Assembly: GCF_020085105.1 (NCBI RefSeq)
Contig: NC_058058.1
Coordinates: forward strand, 8,918,675-8,982,674
DNA length: 64,000 bases
Source of the DNA: Siniperca chuatsi
Taxonomy: Eukaryota > Chordata > Actinopteri > Centrarchiformes > Sinipercidae
Direction: 5' to 3'
The position numbers were made by a program, and so were the translations under genes. The notes beneath the pieces are model-generated. The model saw only the letters and a program-made list of their open reading frames with translations, was not told where the DNA came from and searched no databases. Positions within the stretch are counted from its first letter, which is position 1. Each line of letters starts with the position of its first letter. This document shows, in pieces, positions 25,201 through 37,900 of the stretch.

Positions 25201-27077
25201 ACCATCCTACTTTTGTGTGCAAGGACAAACAGCAAGTGTGTGGCCACTAACTAGGAGCAATAGTGACGAATGTAAGCCAGTGGGGCATGGCTGGACCTGA
25301 CTGGGGCTGACAACATCCTTAGAGCTGCAAATCAGCAAGAAGACACACACGTATGGATGAACACGTACACACGTAAGTGGCTTTAAGTGGTGAGAGAAGT
25401 CTCTCTGTCATGGATCAATGATGGATCATCATGGTTGGGTGACTTGCACTGGAAAAAGCCACAAGGCTCATTGAATAGAGGGGCCTGAAGGTGGAAGGAC
25501 AGGGTTCAAGGAAAGGTGAGAGCAGAATTCAGAGCCCTACAGTTCCACCCCTCGTCATTTGTTTGCCATCTACACCTTCTTCCCTCAATTCCTACTAGTC
25601 CTGCCTTCCTTCCTTCTATTTTCTCCTCTCCTTTCACCTCCTTTTCCTATCCTATCTAAGCTGACTGGAGGGTTTCACGTAGAAACAATACCATTTTTGC
25701 ATGGCTTTCCTTTTTCAATTATTCCTGCTTCATCCTCAAAAAGGGGCTGGGGGAGGTGGGATGAAGCAAGGGGCACAAAACACTTAATCACAAACATGAG
25801 GAATACACTCTGCAATGCCAACAGTTCTTTGATCATTCACTCGCCTTGAGTGCAAAGAAACTTCTAGGAAGGTTCATTTAGAGTGTACTGAGTAAGCAAT
25901 GAAATTGTGTCAACACTGCAAAGTGAAGAAAATGTAATAATGCACACTGCATTAAAACCAGCTAATATAAAGTGTCAGATGGATCATGTAACATCAGAGC
26001 AGCACAAACCAGCTTTTCTTCACAATGTTCCATATCCTTACTGCAATGAAAGTACCTCTCAAGTTGTTTGCTCACCTTACCTTAACTCTCTAAAATGCTA
26101 CAGTTTTGAGGTACTCTCCTACTGAGGCCTCAGGACTTCCTTCAACTGTTTCTACCTGCTGCGGTTTTCCACAGAACTACACTATTAAGTCATTCAGGGA
26201 AATGGAATTGATTTTTTTCTTCCCATCTGTCTCCCTTGAATTGTGTCTACACCGCAGCTTATTCAACTGTGGTTATGCAGGCTTTGATAGAAAATGAAAA
26301 CTGACATACTCTGAAATGGATGTCACCGATGATGGCCTTCTGCAGAAAATTCAGTAGTTGTCAATTTGTGTTTTTCTTCCACCAAATGGGATATTTTTTA
26401 TAAAGAGATTTCTGCCTTTTAGAGAACAGATTGGCTTTTCCCTTATTTGTTCAATTTGCTGTTTTCTGGCCACAGCACCATTGCTAAGCACAACTGACAC
26501 TGTAAACGCTCAAAATGAAATCCACTACCATAACAGTCATTCTCTGGGTAGCGGAGTCATTGCCACTGTAAGAGAAGCAGCAGCAGCATTATTATGTCTG
26601 AAATGATTTGGATAGTGACATAGAGCAGGTTGTAAATTGACACTGGATGGGCCAAATGCCTGGTAAAATGAGATTTCCATTCCTTCCCAAATGATATGGT
26701 TAGCTTGTAAAGACAATCCACCTGATTGATGGAAGCCTACCATACATTGACACTGACTGGGTGATTGCACTGTACAAATGCCAGTGTTTAGTGACAGCAG
26801 GCCTTTTAGTGACTTTTAGTGACTTTTTGCGGCTGTATGTGCCTGTGTGTCTAAACTATACTTAAACACACATCTGGCATGTGTGTTTTTGCTGACCTAA
26901 AGCTGGCGACATATTAGTTCAGCAAAATAAAGTGTTCTGAAGAAAACACAAATCTTGTGGTGAGGTGAAACACTCGGTCGAGCTAAAATTAAACCCCGGA
27001 CTCTGTCATTACGGGCCTGAGAGATGTGACAGCGTGACCGGGGACCACAAGATAGCCGCACTACGTTGTTTGTGTTA
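22240..27077. other. Candidate ext1 leader intron / intergenic DNA
   Basis: No gene supported. Contains the partial family C copy at 23685-23860 and short low-complexity tracts. Confidence 0.45.
23685..23860 (-). repeat. Family C repeat, partial minus copy
   Basis: GACTGTTGGTCGGACAAAAC and GATGAATCGATAG mark the family; truncated at GCTTGCAGCACT. Confidence 0.55.
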
Positions 27078-27170
27078 TTGCAGTGGTTCCAAATCTTTTT
27101 CACTTGTGACCCCTTAAAATGGAGCTCCGTCTACTTGTGACCCCTCAATACAGGTTTCATATGTCACCGA
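27078..27170 (+). repeat. Partial copy of the hAT-like element end
   Basis: Begins CAGTGGTTCCAAATC followed by CTTGTGACCCCTTA, matching the left end of the element at 3712 (CAGTGGTTTCCAACC, CTTGTGACCCTTTA). Confidence 0.55.
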
Positions 27171-27449
27171 ATGGAGGCCAGTTTGACCAAAGAGTAGTTT
27201 TTCCTTCTCAGATTGTTATATTTGGGAATGGTTTAAAGTTGTAATCCCTAAGCTTTCAGTCCTGGTTGATTTGGCAACACTAGTGGTTACCATGGTAACA
27301 CCAAGTGCACTTTAATACTACAGGTCCCAGAATTATGGAAGCAGTAAACACACATTGAGCTGCTACATTGTCAGAAATACAAAAGAAGATTAACTGGTGT
27401 ATCTGTTTACAGTGCAGCCAAACAAACTCACATTGTTTTAATAAAGAAG

Positions 27450-27705
27450 TCATGCAATAATCTGCCTTTTCCCATCATACCCATCTGGAAAGTAGTTTGT
27501 TGGGTTTGCATTACCAGTAAATGAATACAACTCTGATTCGGTGTAAAGAGAGTGAACAGTAAATAATGTAGCTGTTATCAATGAGATAAAATTACGCTGG
27601 ATTACATGCTGCATTGTTTCCTGTGAATCCCTCATGCATATGAAGGCTACTTGAATCCAGTGTGGTAATGGCGGACTCCGCCACTTACAAAGAAATCTAT
27701 TATAT
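27450..27705 (-). repeat. Interspersed repeat, family D, minus copy
   Basis: On the minus strand it contains a GGCGGAGTCCGCC core followed by a GGATTC...GGGATTCAC...AAAC(A)ATGCAGCA segment. The second copy is at 35895-36075 in the other orientation. Accidental frames in both read WRSPP..WIQ...RDS.E.MQH.IQ, showing shared descent. Class unknown. Confidence 0.6.
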
Positions 27706-28214
27706 AGAAATAGTATCAAAAATGGGGTATGATTTCATGAAGATATTAAGGATAATAACTTTAAGGGCCTGAAGATATAAAATGATCTATATCACAAGAA
27801 AAAAGCAAATATTAGGAAAAAATAAACCTACCTGTTTTAGTGACCAGAGGGGCTGGTCTAGCCAGGAATTTGTGTATGTGCTCAATAACTCTGTTTGTTT
27901 TTATTGTCGTGAATGTGAATGGCTGCATAATAGTGGGGTTGCATTTCTATCTCTTTCTGACTGTGTACAACCTGAGCAGGAGTCACGGAGTGTGTGAGGT
28001 TTGTCTGTTTGTCTGTAGTCGTACCAGCCAGTCTGTGGCGAGCCCAAGAAAAACCTGCTGCGGTGAAAAATAATCGTGCTGTCTCCCCTGACTGACCTGC
28101 ATTAAAGGCTTACAACCAGTTTGTGATCCATGTTCTATTTTCTGTCCTCACCTACTAGTTGCCCTTTGAAATTGAGGTGCTCTTTACACTCCCACACACC
28201 ATATGCAAATATAA

Positions 28215-28234
28215 GCACACACACACACACACGC
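28215..28234 (+). repeat. (CA)n microsatellite
   Basis: Short CA tract. Confidence 0.85.
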
Positions 28235-30535
28235 ATATGTGCATTTTGGTCTTTGCTGAACAAATGGCTTTTTACTGTAAAAAAAATTGTCTCTCTTGCT
28301 GTCTACGCGCAGCTACCGGAGTATTTTTCCATTAGCTCGACCACCTCTGAACCATAATGGCCATAAACTTAATCAAGCGCTGGTTCTTTTACAAGGCTAT
28401 TTTCATAATATGGATAACAGGACGTTCTTCTCCACCTTAATAAAACCGTACTTGCGCCGTGTGGGCTGAGGGACTCTGACACAGCTAATAAGATGTTTAC
28501 CTCAAGCTGAACGGCCTGCAACGCAACCAGCCTCCCAACCGCGCTCACATTCCAAACCCAGCATAATTACAAGCCGAGTTGATTAATTATGTCTCAACAA
28601 TATGCTGCACTCCAACGCCACAAGGGCTAATTAACAGAATGAACAACATGGGTAGGAACAGTTATTAGGAGGTTCAAGCTCGCACTCTGAATTTAGTAAA
28701 GCTGTTTACAGTCCCAGAAAACGGACAGAAAAGGTGTGGATCAGGCTGTATCACACAGAGACCAAGATCATAGGTAACACTGGCACACAGCTCCCAGCAT
28801 ATAGAGTGGAAACGCCTACTGAGGACACTGACACAGCAAGTGCACTGTTCTGTGTTCAGGGTGCCTGGCTGTGCACCTGAAACACAGCAGAAACGGCATG
28901 TAATGAAATCCATCTGCCTTATTAACTGGTCCTGCTCACAGTGCATCCTACCTGCAACTCATCTTATCTCTGCAGCTTCGGCCTCGAGGCATTCCTATAG
29001 CAGAACTCAGATCAGAACGGCCTATAAACAATCTGACCTTGACAACGCAGGGAAGATATATACGATCTGACCCTGGCATAAGGAACATTCCAGACGGAGT
29101 TTAATTAGTAGAGTGTATAATAGTTTTTTGCAGAAAAGATTAAGGATCTATGTGAGGAAAATAAATTGATTTTAAAGCTGTTCCTCTTTTATTTTTAATG
29201 CCATCCTTTTACTCTCCAATGTTATTAATATTACATATTTTTACACAAGCAAAGTAAAATAGTGCATGGGAATAGGTGATCACTATGCACAGTGACCCAT
29301 CAGGGTTAATAGCTTTTAAAGGTTGCACACTGATATTCACAACCCCTCTAATGAATGCCTTGATTATGGAAATGCCCACCACCTCTGGAATATAAATATT
29401 TTGTCTTTATTGGCCACTGCTTCGACAAGACATGATTTGCACTTCTCTTAATCACCAGGGAGGGTATTACAGAACCATCATGAATGCAAAATCCCATTAA
29501 GGCAAGGGGGTTGCCATTACAATAAAGTCATTTCATAAATCAGATGAAATCCCTGTACAGCTTGTCGTCAGGATCCACCCTCCCCAGAGGGCCTTTTCTG
29601 CGCATCCATGATAATGACAGCTCTTTATTTGGGCTCATTGAAGTCGCCGTCTTTTTCATCAAAAAGTGAGTTGTAATTAATTGCTGCAATGAACTTGGAC
29701 AGTCTTGTTTGTTTCTTTGGGATTCATTAATACATGGAGCACTTAGTACTAAGCAGGTAATTTTCTGCTCTTTCCTCAGCTATTAGCCACTGTATCTTAA
29801 ATGCAAGGGAAGCATCAAAGACAAACAGAAGCCAGAACAAAGCATTTTTATTTGGACTGCATTAAGAAGATACAGCCCTGTGGGGTATTTCTTTTAAGTG
29901 TGAAACTAAGGTGTTTCAAAATAGCATTCAAGTAAATGGAAATTCCCTACAGCTCTCAATAAATACTTTATATTTTCAGAATTGAATCTAATTTTGTTGG
30001 GCTGCCTGACTTTAAAGGGAGGTCATGTCATAGTGTATGATATGCATAGTCTACTGTTCCCCAAATGCCTTTACTGTCACTTCTGCCACTATATTCATCA
30101 GTAAATATGTCTGCAAAGCATATTAAGACTTTACATTCAGTGTACTTTAAGATTAATATGATTCTGATGTTACTTCCCATTATTTTGCACTCAGAAACAG
30201 TATGACAGCAGAACTAGTGGCAACATTATTTAATATTCTTGGATAGTGGCAGAGTAATGTGCAACCCACAGCCCATCTGTCCAGTGGGAGAAGCAGATCA
30301 TCTGCCAAAAGATCTAAACGTGTGCTGAAGATTTTGTCAAAGCTCAGATAGTTGACGTAAAGCTTAGAAAGGACCCAGAGAAAACATAATCATCTACAAT
30401 AGCATTGTAATTACAATTAATCTTTTAAGTCCATACATGCATCAGTCACTCTGTGACACAGCTACTGTATTTGAACGCTACTTAGTCTAACACGCGGCAG
30501 TCTCACTGTCAAAACATGCCACCTATTCAGCCTAC
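28235..30535. other. Repeat-poor noncoding stretch
   Basis: Unlike most of the window it shows no recognisable repeat over about 2 kb. It has several TAATTA-rich blocks (28570-28640, 29100-29200, 29670-29690). No frame resembles a protein. It is a candidate region for conserved noncoding elements; this is inference from composition alone. Confidence 0.3.
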
Positions 30536-31000
30536 CTGTCACAGAATGATACTGAGATCCGTTCCAGGTGGCAGCAGTTCATCCAGTTCTGAGCTGGGAG
30601 GCTCAGACTCTCCAGTCCCCCTGAAGCAGAATCAGTACAGTTGCGCACTGAACTGTTGAGCGTCCTGTTCTAGCGGCGCTGCTACAGCTCAGTACGCCGA
30701 TGACACCAGCTGTATAGGCTCAAAACACCAACTTCTCCTCACGGGGCGACCCCGCTCTCGATTTACGTGCCCTACAATATGAGTAAGTTACAAGACTGAC
30801 AAGGCGCAAACATACGCACCGTCCGGGTGCGTCCGGAAAAATAATCTGAGGCGGAGTGTCCCGCCGCCCCCTCGTGTCTGTCCTCCAGATTTCCCAGATT
30901 TCTCACTCGCTGTTATGTCGGGTTCTCCTTTATTATCCAGCATGCACCTCTCTCAGTAAGAGCACCATGGACCGCACATCATCACTGCCTGCTGCTCCAA
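30536..31000 (-). promoter_or_regulatory. GC/CpG-rich block ending in a minus-strand splice donor
   Basis: This stretch is much richer in CpG than its AT-rich surroundings. Read on the minus strand it ends in GACAG|GTAGGC at 30536. It is a candidate untranslated first exon for ext1, whose leader appears to start with a 3' splice site at 22233, or for a noncoding transcript. No long frame is present. Confidence 0.35.
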
Positions 31001-31619
31001 CACCCAGATTTAGCCACTGAAACAGGCTGCGTCTGTCAAATACGCTAAATGCTGGTAGTCTCATGCTAATCAAGTGGTGAACTAAAGTGCCCCTGTTGCA
31101 CTTAGTGAGTTTAGGTTATAGTGACCTTCTGGTATTATTTTATCTCTATACAATAGCTACAATATAACAAAAGATCTTCTAGTTTTGCTTCTTTGTATGA
31201 TCGTGAGGGCTGCTTCCAACACTTGTGATTCTAATCTCAACATCTGAGCAGCGTGACAAAGGTGCGCTGCTGAGCGCCGTGCAAACAATACATCAGGACC
31301 CGACAGTAGGTTAAGGCTGTCTAAAGGTGGAAAAACGCACTCACAGAAACATATTCCTAATTGTACAATCGCAGTCTGTGCCGCTACCATATGTCAGGGC
31401 ACAATTACGCGTTTTGTTGTATTGTTATAAGCACGAGCTTGCAATGGTGATTGATTCCTTTAGACCAGAGAATAAGATCCATATGAGCCAATTGAGGGAT
31501 GCTCTCTAACTCTGAATACAGAAAATGTAACCTGTAATCTCAGCAGAAACATCAGTTTATACGTTATTACTCAAATGCATCTATGATGAACACATCCTCT
31601 AAACATAGACAGCAGGAAT

Positions 31620-31990
31620 CACCCAGTAGCCTACAATCCCCGCTGCGCTCCGACTTCTCCCCGACAGAGAGCTCGCCCTTACCGGGTGACGAACCGCGCT
31701 CTTCCCCTCTCTGGTAATTTTCCTTTTCACACCACGGCCGGGCATTTGCGAGTCAATTCAGCGTGCAAGCAGGTCTCCCAGTCGGGATATGAATGATGAA
31801 TTTGCGTGTTAAATTGTCCATTTTCCATATCCACAACAGTCCACACACGACCCGCCCCCGGGCGGTAGTGATTGGTTCAGAGGCTCCTCGACGTCTTCGT
31901 CTCACCGTAAAGAAAAACACACACATCTGGATGCGACCCCGCGCAAATGGGGCGCTTTGGAAACACCAAATTACGCACAGGAATTAAACC
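31620..31990 (-). promoter_or_regulatory. Second GC-rich block with minus-strand donor and CCAAT box
   Basis: A CpG-rich segment contains a GCCCGGGGGCGGG-type motif near 31855 and, on the minus strand, a CCAAT pentamer near 31875. It ends in the donor CCCG|GTAAGG at 31683. It looks like a housekeeping-type promoter with a short leader exon transcribed leftward. This is an alternative or additional start for ext1; the assignment is inference. Confidence 0.35.
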
Positions 31991-34030
31991 GACATGGAGG
32001 GGCGTCACATTTCTCAAGGCTCCTTTATATGTAGTCTACTGGTTATTGTGGATGCAGATAACAATCTTGTCACCTTTGTGGAAAGTGTGGTTTCAAATAG
32101 CCTACATCACTGTAAACACTGGGCCACCATTATGATGCTGATTTCGTATGAGGGACACCATAGGAGGATTTTGATGTTTTAGCAGTTGAATTCTGTAAGA
32201 CAAGAGTTGTCGGCTATAGGCCGATAGTGATGACAGTGGGCTATGTAACGCATTATTATTCAAAATTAAAGTACAATTAAGTAATAGGCTTCATTGTTTT
32301 GACAACAGACAAACACAAACGCGCTTCCTGTAGTAAGTATCTGCATGGGGAGGCCCAAAGAGCCAATTAGAAGTTAAGAATGGTAGGTTGTTTTGAAATA
32401 CACCACTAGCAGCGGTATTTTTATACTTAGGCTACTTTATATATTGTGTTGATGCAGCGAGTGTCTTCTAAATGCTACATCAGTGCCTAATTACCATGCC
32501 TTTGCACGTTTAATGGCGTACAACATGATAATATCACGGGAAACAGAGCTGAGAGTGACAGGGCGCCTTATTCCAACAGTGAAACCGGCATTTCTGAGAC
32601 TCTTGCGCCGCTCTGTGTCGGGACAACTCCTTTGTCTTGCTTTGGAAGAATATCTTATCTCTGGATCTGTCTCCTGGCCCCAGCGCAGCGCTAAACCGAA
32701 TCAAGTGTGGAGAGAGGCAGGCTGGGCAAGCGAGACTAATCACTGAGCAACAGTGCAGAGGCTTTCTGAGGATTAGACAGCTGTCACAGTCTGAATGTGG
32801 TTTCAGCATGTTTTTACAGAAAACGGAAAGGGGGAAAAACGTATTAAGAATCGAAATGCCATAATTGTAAAAAATAAAAATAAATAAATAAAACGTTTTG
32901 AATGACAACTGAAATTAGGGATATATACATTATTATTATTAGGCTAATATTGTTATTATTATTATTAAAGCTAAGGATAAGATTGTCAAAATAGAGCTTT
33001 CACATTTAACAGGCTGGAATCAATGAATGTTTGGCATTTTTTTCTAGGAAAAAAAACTTCAATCGATAATCAAAATAGTTGATGATTAATTTTCTGCTAA
33101 TTGACTATCAATCAGTCTATTCATTGTTGAGTGTTTCAAATTACAGCACTACAACAGAGATACCATTACCCATAAGGTAACCATACCTATCAAGGAAGAC
33201 CGTGAGGTGCGGTGGAAAGCTCCCAAAAAAAATAAAATCCAGTAAATGGACCTTGAGTTAAGATTTTCTTTTTAATAACACTACTGTTCCCAAGCTCAAG
33301 AATGAACTCTCAAGCTCTAACAAGGTTACTATCCTCCAGAATTTAGTTTGGAAGTCCAGTTTAATTTGGACATGATCATAACTCACACTAGATGATTCTT
33401 AGGTCTATAGCACATTATGCATCTTTAACAAGATTTGACTAGGAATTATGTTACCAGTAGCCTAATATGAAGAGATATAGGCCTAGTTATAGGCTAACTA
33501 ACCAAGTAAATTTAAATAATGCAGCCAAGGTAACAAGTGGCAATGTGTGGTGACAACAACAGCCTTGTGTGGAAAAGATAATGCACTGTTCTGTAGAGTC
33601 TGAAATCAAATTAGCCCAGTAATTTGGCTCGGAAACCCATAAAACCCCTTCACGGATCATTGGTAGTCCCCACAGTGAAGAACATAGCAAATAAAAGACA
33701 TGGTTATTTATCCTATTTAGCAGTAGGGAACGTTTTTTTCTTTACTGGTGATCAGTATGCTTACAATCATATTTAGGCCCATAGGGAACCATTTAAAAGT
33801 TAAGGTAATGTTGTTAAGGAGGATACTGGTATTTCCCACGTAAATGAATGCAGCATCAGGCTCCTCCCAAACCAGAAGTAAAACCGGGTGATGGTTACTT
33901 TTAATCCCCGGGTTACACCTGTCAGGCGATGCTTTCTTAAACGTCCTGCCACTTTCGCCACGGTTGTCACACCAACCACTAGTAGTGAGACAAATGTATA
34001 ACCTGACAGACTGAACTCAGGCCAATACAT
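31991..34030. other. Intergenic DNA upstream of tpmt
   Basis: Contains an (ATT)n-rich stretch near 32928-32966 and the family C fragment at 33005. No coding sequence supported. Confidence 0.45.
33005..33152 (+). repeat. Family C repeat, 3' part
   Basis: GGCTGGAATCAATGAATGTT, CGATAATCAAAATAGTTGAT and ATTACAGCACT are the 3' portion of the family. Confidence 0.55.
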
Positions 34031-34132
34031 CTCCTTAGCATTGACGCGTATTGATAGATTGAAACGGTTGCACGATCAACGCTGTCGCTGGTGTGTTGCT
34101 GAACAAATATTAGCAGTCTTCATTCAGGAAAG
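34031..34132 (+). other. tpmt: Candidate noncoding first exon of tpmt
   Basis: About 650 bases before the first coding exon there is a donor GGAAAG|GTACGC at 34132/34133. It follows a moderately CpG-containing stretch (33890-34100) unlike the AT-rich DNA around it. This fits an untranslated first exon spliced to the acceptor at 34786. The left boundary given here is arbitrary. Confidence 0.35.
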
Positions 34133-34814
34133 GTACGCTCTTGGTTAGAATTGGTTAGAAGTGAATTGGCAAACATGCGGGATTCAGATTTTCTCTTAAA
34201 AGTACTATGTTTGGTTTTATGGCAGGCTGCTGCTAGGTAAGCGTGGACTTTGTTAAGAAATTGTTATGTATTACAAATATACTGCTTCTGGTCATAGTCT
34301 GAAATATTTAATTGATTTAATTATTTATTGGTAAGATCTAAATTATTTACATTAGAAACGGCTTCTCATGTTATGGAAGCAGTTTCGTCATTTCCCCCTG
34401 ACGTCAGAGTTTGGTTACTCAAGTGACAAACAATGCTTTTATTTCAAGAAGCTGGATCAGTTATTCCTGAATAAAAAATCATGCGGGCTAAAAGCTGCAA
34501 TTTTCCACTTTTGCAATGTATGTGCACATTAAAGGGCATACTCTGTATACACGTACACAACCTTTAACCTCAGTGCCGTCTGTTCTGGCTACAGCTGGTT
34601 ATTCTGTAATTATTTACCAATAGAGTCAAATGCTCTTGGGTAAATAAGAATCATGGTTTTGTAATCACATCATAGCTCTCTCACATACATTCACTGTGCA
34701 GCTGTTTCACATGTGTCTCCAGACACTGATATGAATGCTATTTTCTCCATTATTTGTTTTCTCTCTGCTCTTTGTTATCCTCCCAGTAGTTGGGGTCAGG
34801 CAAACATAACCAGC

Positions 34815-34912
34815 ATGCTGGCACTGCAGGCGGATCGGGTCATGGCACTCGGAGAATGGGAGGAACGCTGGCAGGAGGACAGAACTGGCTTCCATCAGCC
34901 TCATGTACACAA
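34815..34912 (+). CDS. tpmt: tpmt coding exon 1
   Basis: Encodes [20 protein letters not shown] and the family block through HVHK. The exon begins at 34787 after TTATCCTCCCAG, leaving 28 bases of leader before the ATG. The donor is AA|GTAAAA; the split AAG codon (Lys) is completed in the next exon. Confidence 0.9.
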
Positions 34913-37900
34913 GTAAAAGCCCCACTTGTATCTACCTCCTTGGGGTGAAAAAGGAAAAACAAAAGTCTTGAAAATGCATGTTTGATTTAACAAGATTACG
35001 TTGACTGTAAATGCGCATTATCGCTCCTGTGATCCCATACAAATTACTTGTTTACAAGGCACATAAAGACTATCTACTAGGCTAATTCAGTCATAACATC
35101 GGCGCCTCATTCAGAGATTACATGTTTTTAAGTGTTTTCATAGAGTTAAGAAGTTTAAAGTGAGTGATGATGTAATCCTAACTATTAAAAATGCATATGC
35201 AGGAACGTCTGATGTTTTGCCATTAATAGTGTTTTGTTTTTTTGGACAGGATGCTGGAGAACAATATTGATAAAGTTGTTGCCGGACGGACAGGAGTTCG
35301 CTTCTTCTTCCCTCTCTGTGGGAAAGCTGTAGATATGAAGTGGTATGAAAAAGCCTACTATTTCCAATAAGGAAGATCAAGTTTGGTGTTGACATTTTCA
35401 GTTATCGTTTCTGCTAAAAAATGACAGTTCCTATTAAAATGTATGGACACCCTATATTATGGGGTGCTCCTAAATTCTTTCTACTTCCTGTGTGAATCCC
35501 AGGCTAGCAGACATGGGCCATTCAGTGGTTGGGGTGGAGATATCTGAAAAGGCTATAAAACAGTTCTTTGAGGAGAACAGCATGACCTACAGTGTGGAGC
35601 CTGTTCCTGCAATACCTGGAGCAAAGGTTTACAAGGTAAGTGAACTATACATGTGTGTGTAAACAGTGAGGAATCAACTTGCTTTTCATATTTTTACTCA
35701 TAACATCTGGATGAATGTCATACCTATGCTTTACATTTATTCAAAAGACCACTGAAACACATTCAAGTTATGCAAATGTTTTATGTGTAGCAAATGCATT
35801 GTACATATTTGTTAAGCCTTAAAGTTATACTATTTATGGTTGGCAATTTTCAAAAATAGCAGTTTAATGTATTTACATTCTGTATATACCTCTCTGTATA
35901 TTCGTTTTTATTGTTATTGGCGGAGTCCGCCATTCCTGTGCTGGATTCAGATACACACAAGGGATTCACGGGAAATGATGCAGCATGGAATCCAGCATTC
36001 AGCCTCACTGTTTTCTGTTCACCCTTCTACAGCCGTATCAGAGCTGTATTAAGTTACTGCTAATGCAAACCAAACGTTTGCTACTGCCACAGCTTCACAT
36101 TAAAAGCATGCAAATGATGAAACATGGGGGGTGGCTTTTATTGTGAAACCATCACAGGAAAAGCAATGTATTTATCAGAGTACTGCTAACTGTGATCGTT
36201 CATCAAAAATGAACAGCCAATTGAACAAAAACAATGCTTTGTCATATTTCTGTCTGCCTAGCTACACAAAGGACCATACCAGTGTTTTTTCATGTTTTAG
36301 CCTATGTATCACAAATGTATTTACAAATAAAATGTATATACAAATCCTGTATGCCTTACATTAGTTAAAACTAAAACAAATGTCAAGAGAATAAATTAAT
36401 AATTAAATACATTTAATTAACTAATCAATTTGGTTCAAAGGTTTAAAGAAAAACAGTATTACTATGAAACATTGTAAGGGAGGAATGGACTTCATTACAG
36501 CTCTGCAAAGCATCCTGTGAGGATCCTAGTCCCTTGTCTTAAAACGTCATCACGCTGTACATCATATCTTCTTTTATTGTTGTCAAAGTTACATTATCAT
36601 TGCATGGGAAATGAGTTCGAAGAGCAGAAAGAGTTTCCCCTCTGGGATCAATAAAGTATTTCTGATTCTGATAGATTGACAAAAGTCTGCACTGCATTAC
36701 AACACAACGATAATGTAACTTTGACAAAAATAAAAGCATACAGGAGGTTTTGGTCCAGTTAATGCAGGAATTAGATGGGACCCACATGTATGAACAGTAG
36801 CATTGCCCTGACAGGTAAAGACAGTTAAAGAAAAACATTATTTACACAGATATGGACAAAACAGTTAATCCACATTGTCTTTGTTCCACAGGGCTCAAAG
36901 AGAAATATCTCCCTATATCAATGTGACCTGTATAACTTCTCCAGGTAAGTAAAATGTATATCTTTTTATCCTATTAAAGATGTTTAATTACTTGCACAGG
37001 TAAATGTTTACCAGAAACTCTGTTTTTCCATTTCACAGTTCCATTGATGGTCAGTTTGGGGCAATTTGGGACAGAGGATCTCTAGTGGCCATCAACCCAA
37101 GAGACAGAGAAAAGTAAGATGAGACTGAACACTCCATTGAGATTTGATATTCTTTGTTTAGACTCAACATAGCAGATGTTTTATTAAAAAAAAAAAAGTT
37201 TATCATTTGAAATACACGACACATAATCTTCCTAAAATTAAATTAAATCCTCTTTCCTAAAATTAAATTAAATCCTCTTTCCTCCACAATTGTAATGTAT
37301 CATTTTAATCATTCTAAGAAATGAACATCAGGTCATTTATTAGATATCACAGTTTGTTAACATTTTGGAATAAAACCATACATATGCTCCATGTTGTCTT
37401 ACTATATTCTCTCTCACAATACCACAGGTATGCTGCTCTCATAACATCTCTCATGGCCAAAGACTGCAGATACCTCTTGGACACTTTGTTGTACAATCCT
37501 GAATTATATACAGGTAACTGTCCATATTGTGTATAAAACACCAGGCACTGCATAGAGAGTCATACACAACAACAGATAATTGTGACTGTATTTGTGTTTC
37601 AGGTCCTCCCTTTTTTGTGCCTAATGAACAAGTACACAGCCTGTTTGGTGAGTGCTGTTAAGAACAATCATGGTTGAGTGTGTTTCTGTACTTAATTATA
37701 AACCGTAGGCCTATAAATTAACCAAAATATGAACAGCACTATGATACTGTAGGAAGTGATACTTGGATACCTGTTAGATATGGACTATGGAGGCTGAGAT
37801 TCATTTGAGGTTTTTATGGTGCATTTCTTTTCCTCAGGTAACAGCTGTGATATTGAGCTGCTGCAGTCGGTGGATGCCCTGACAGACAGACAACGAGGCT

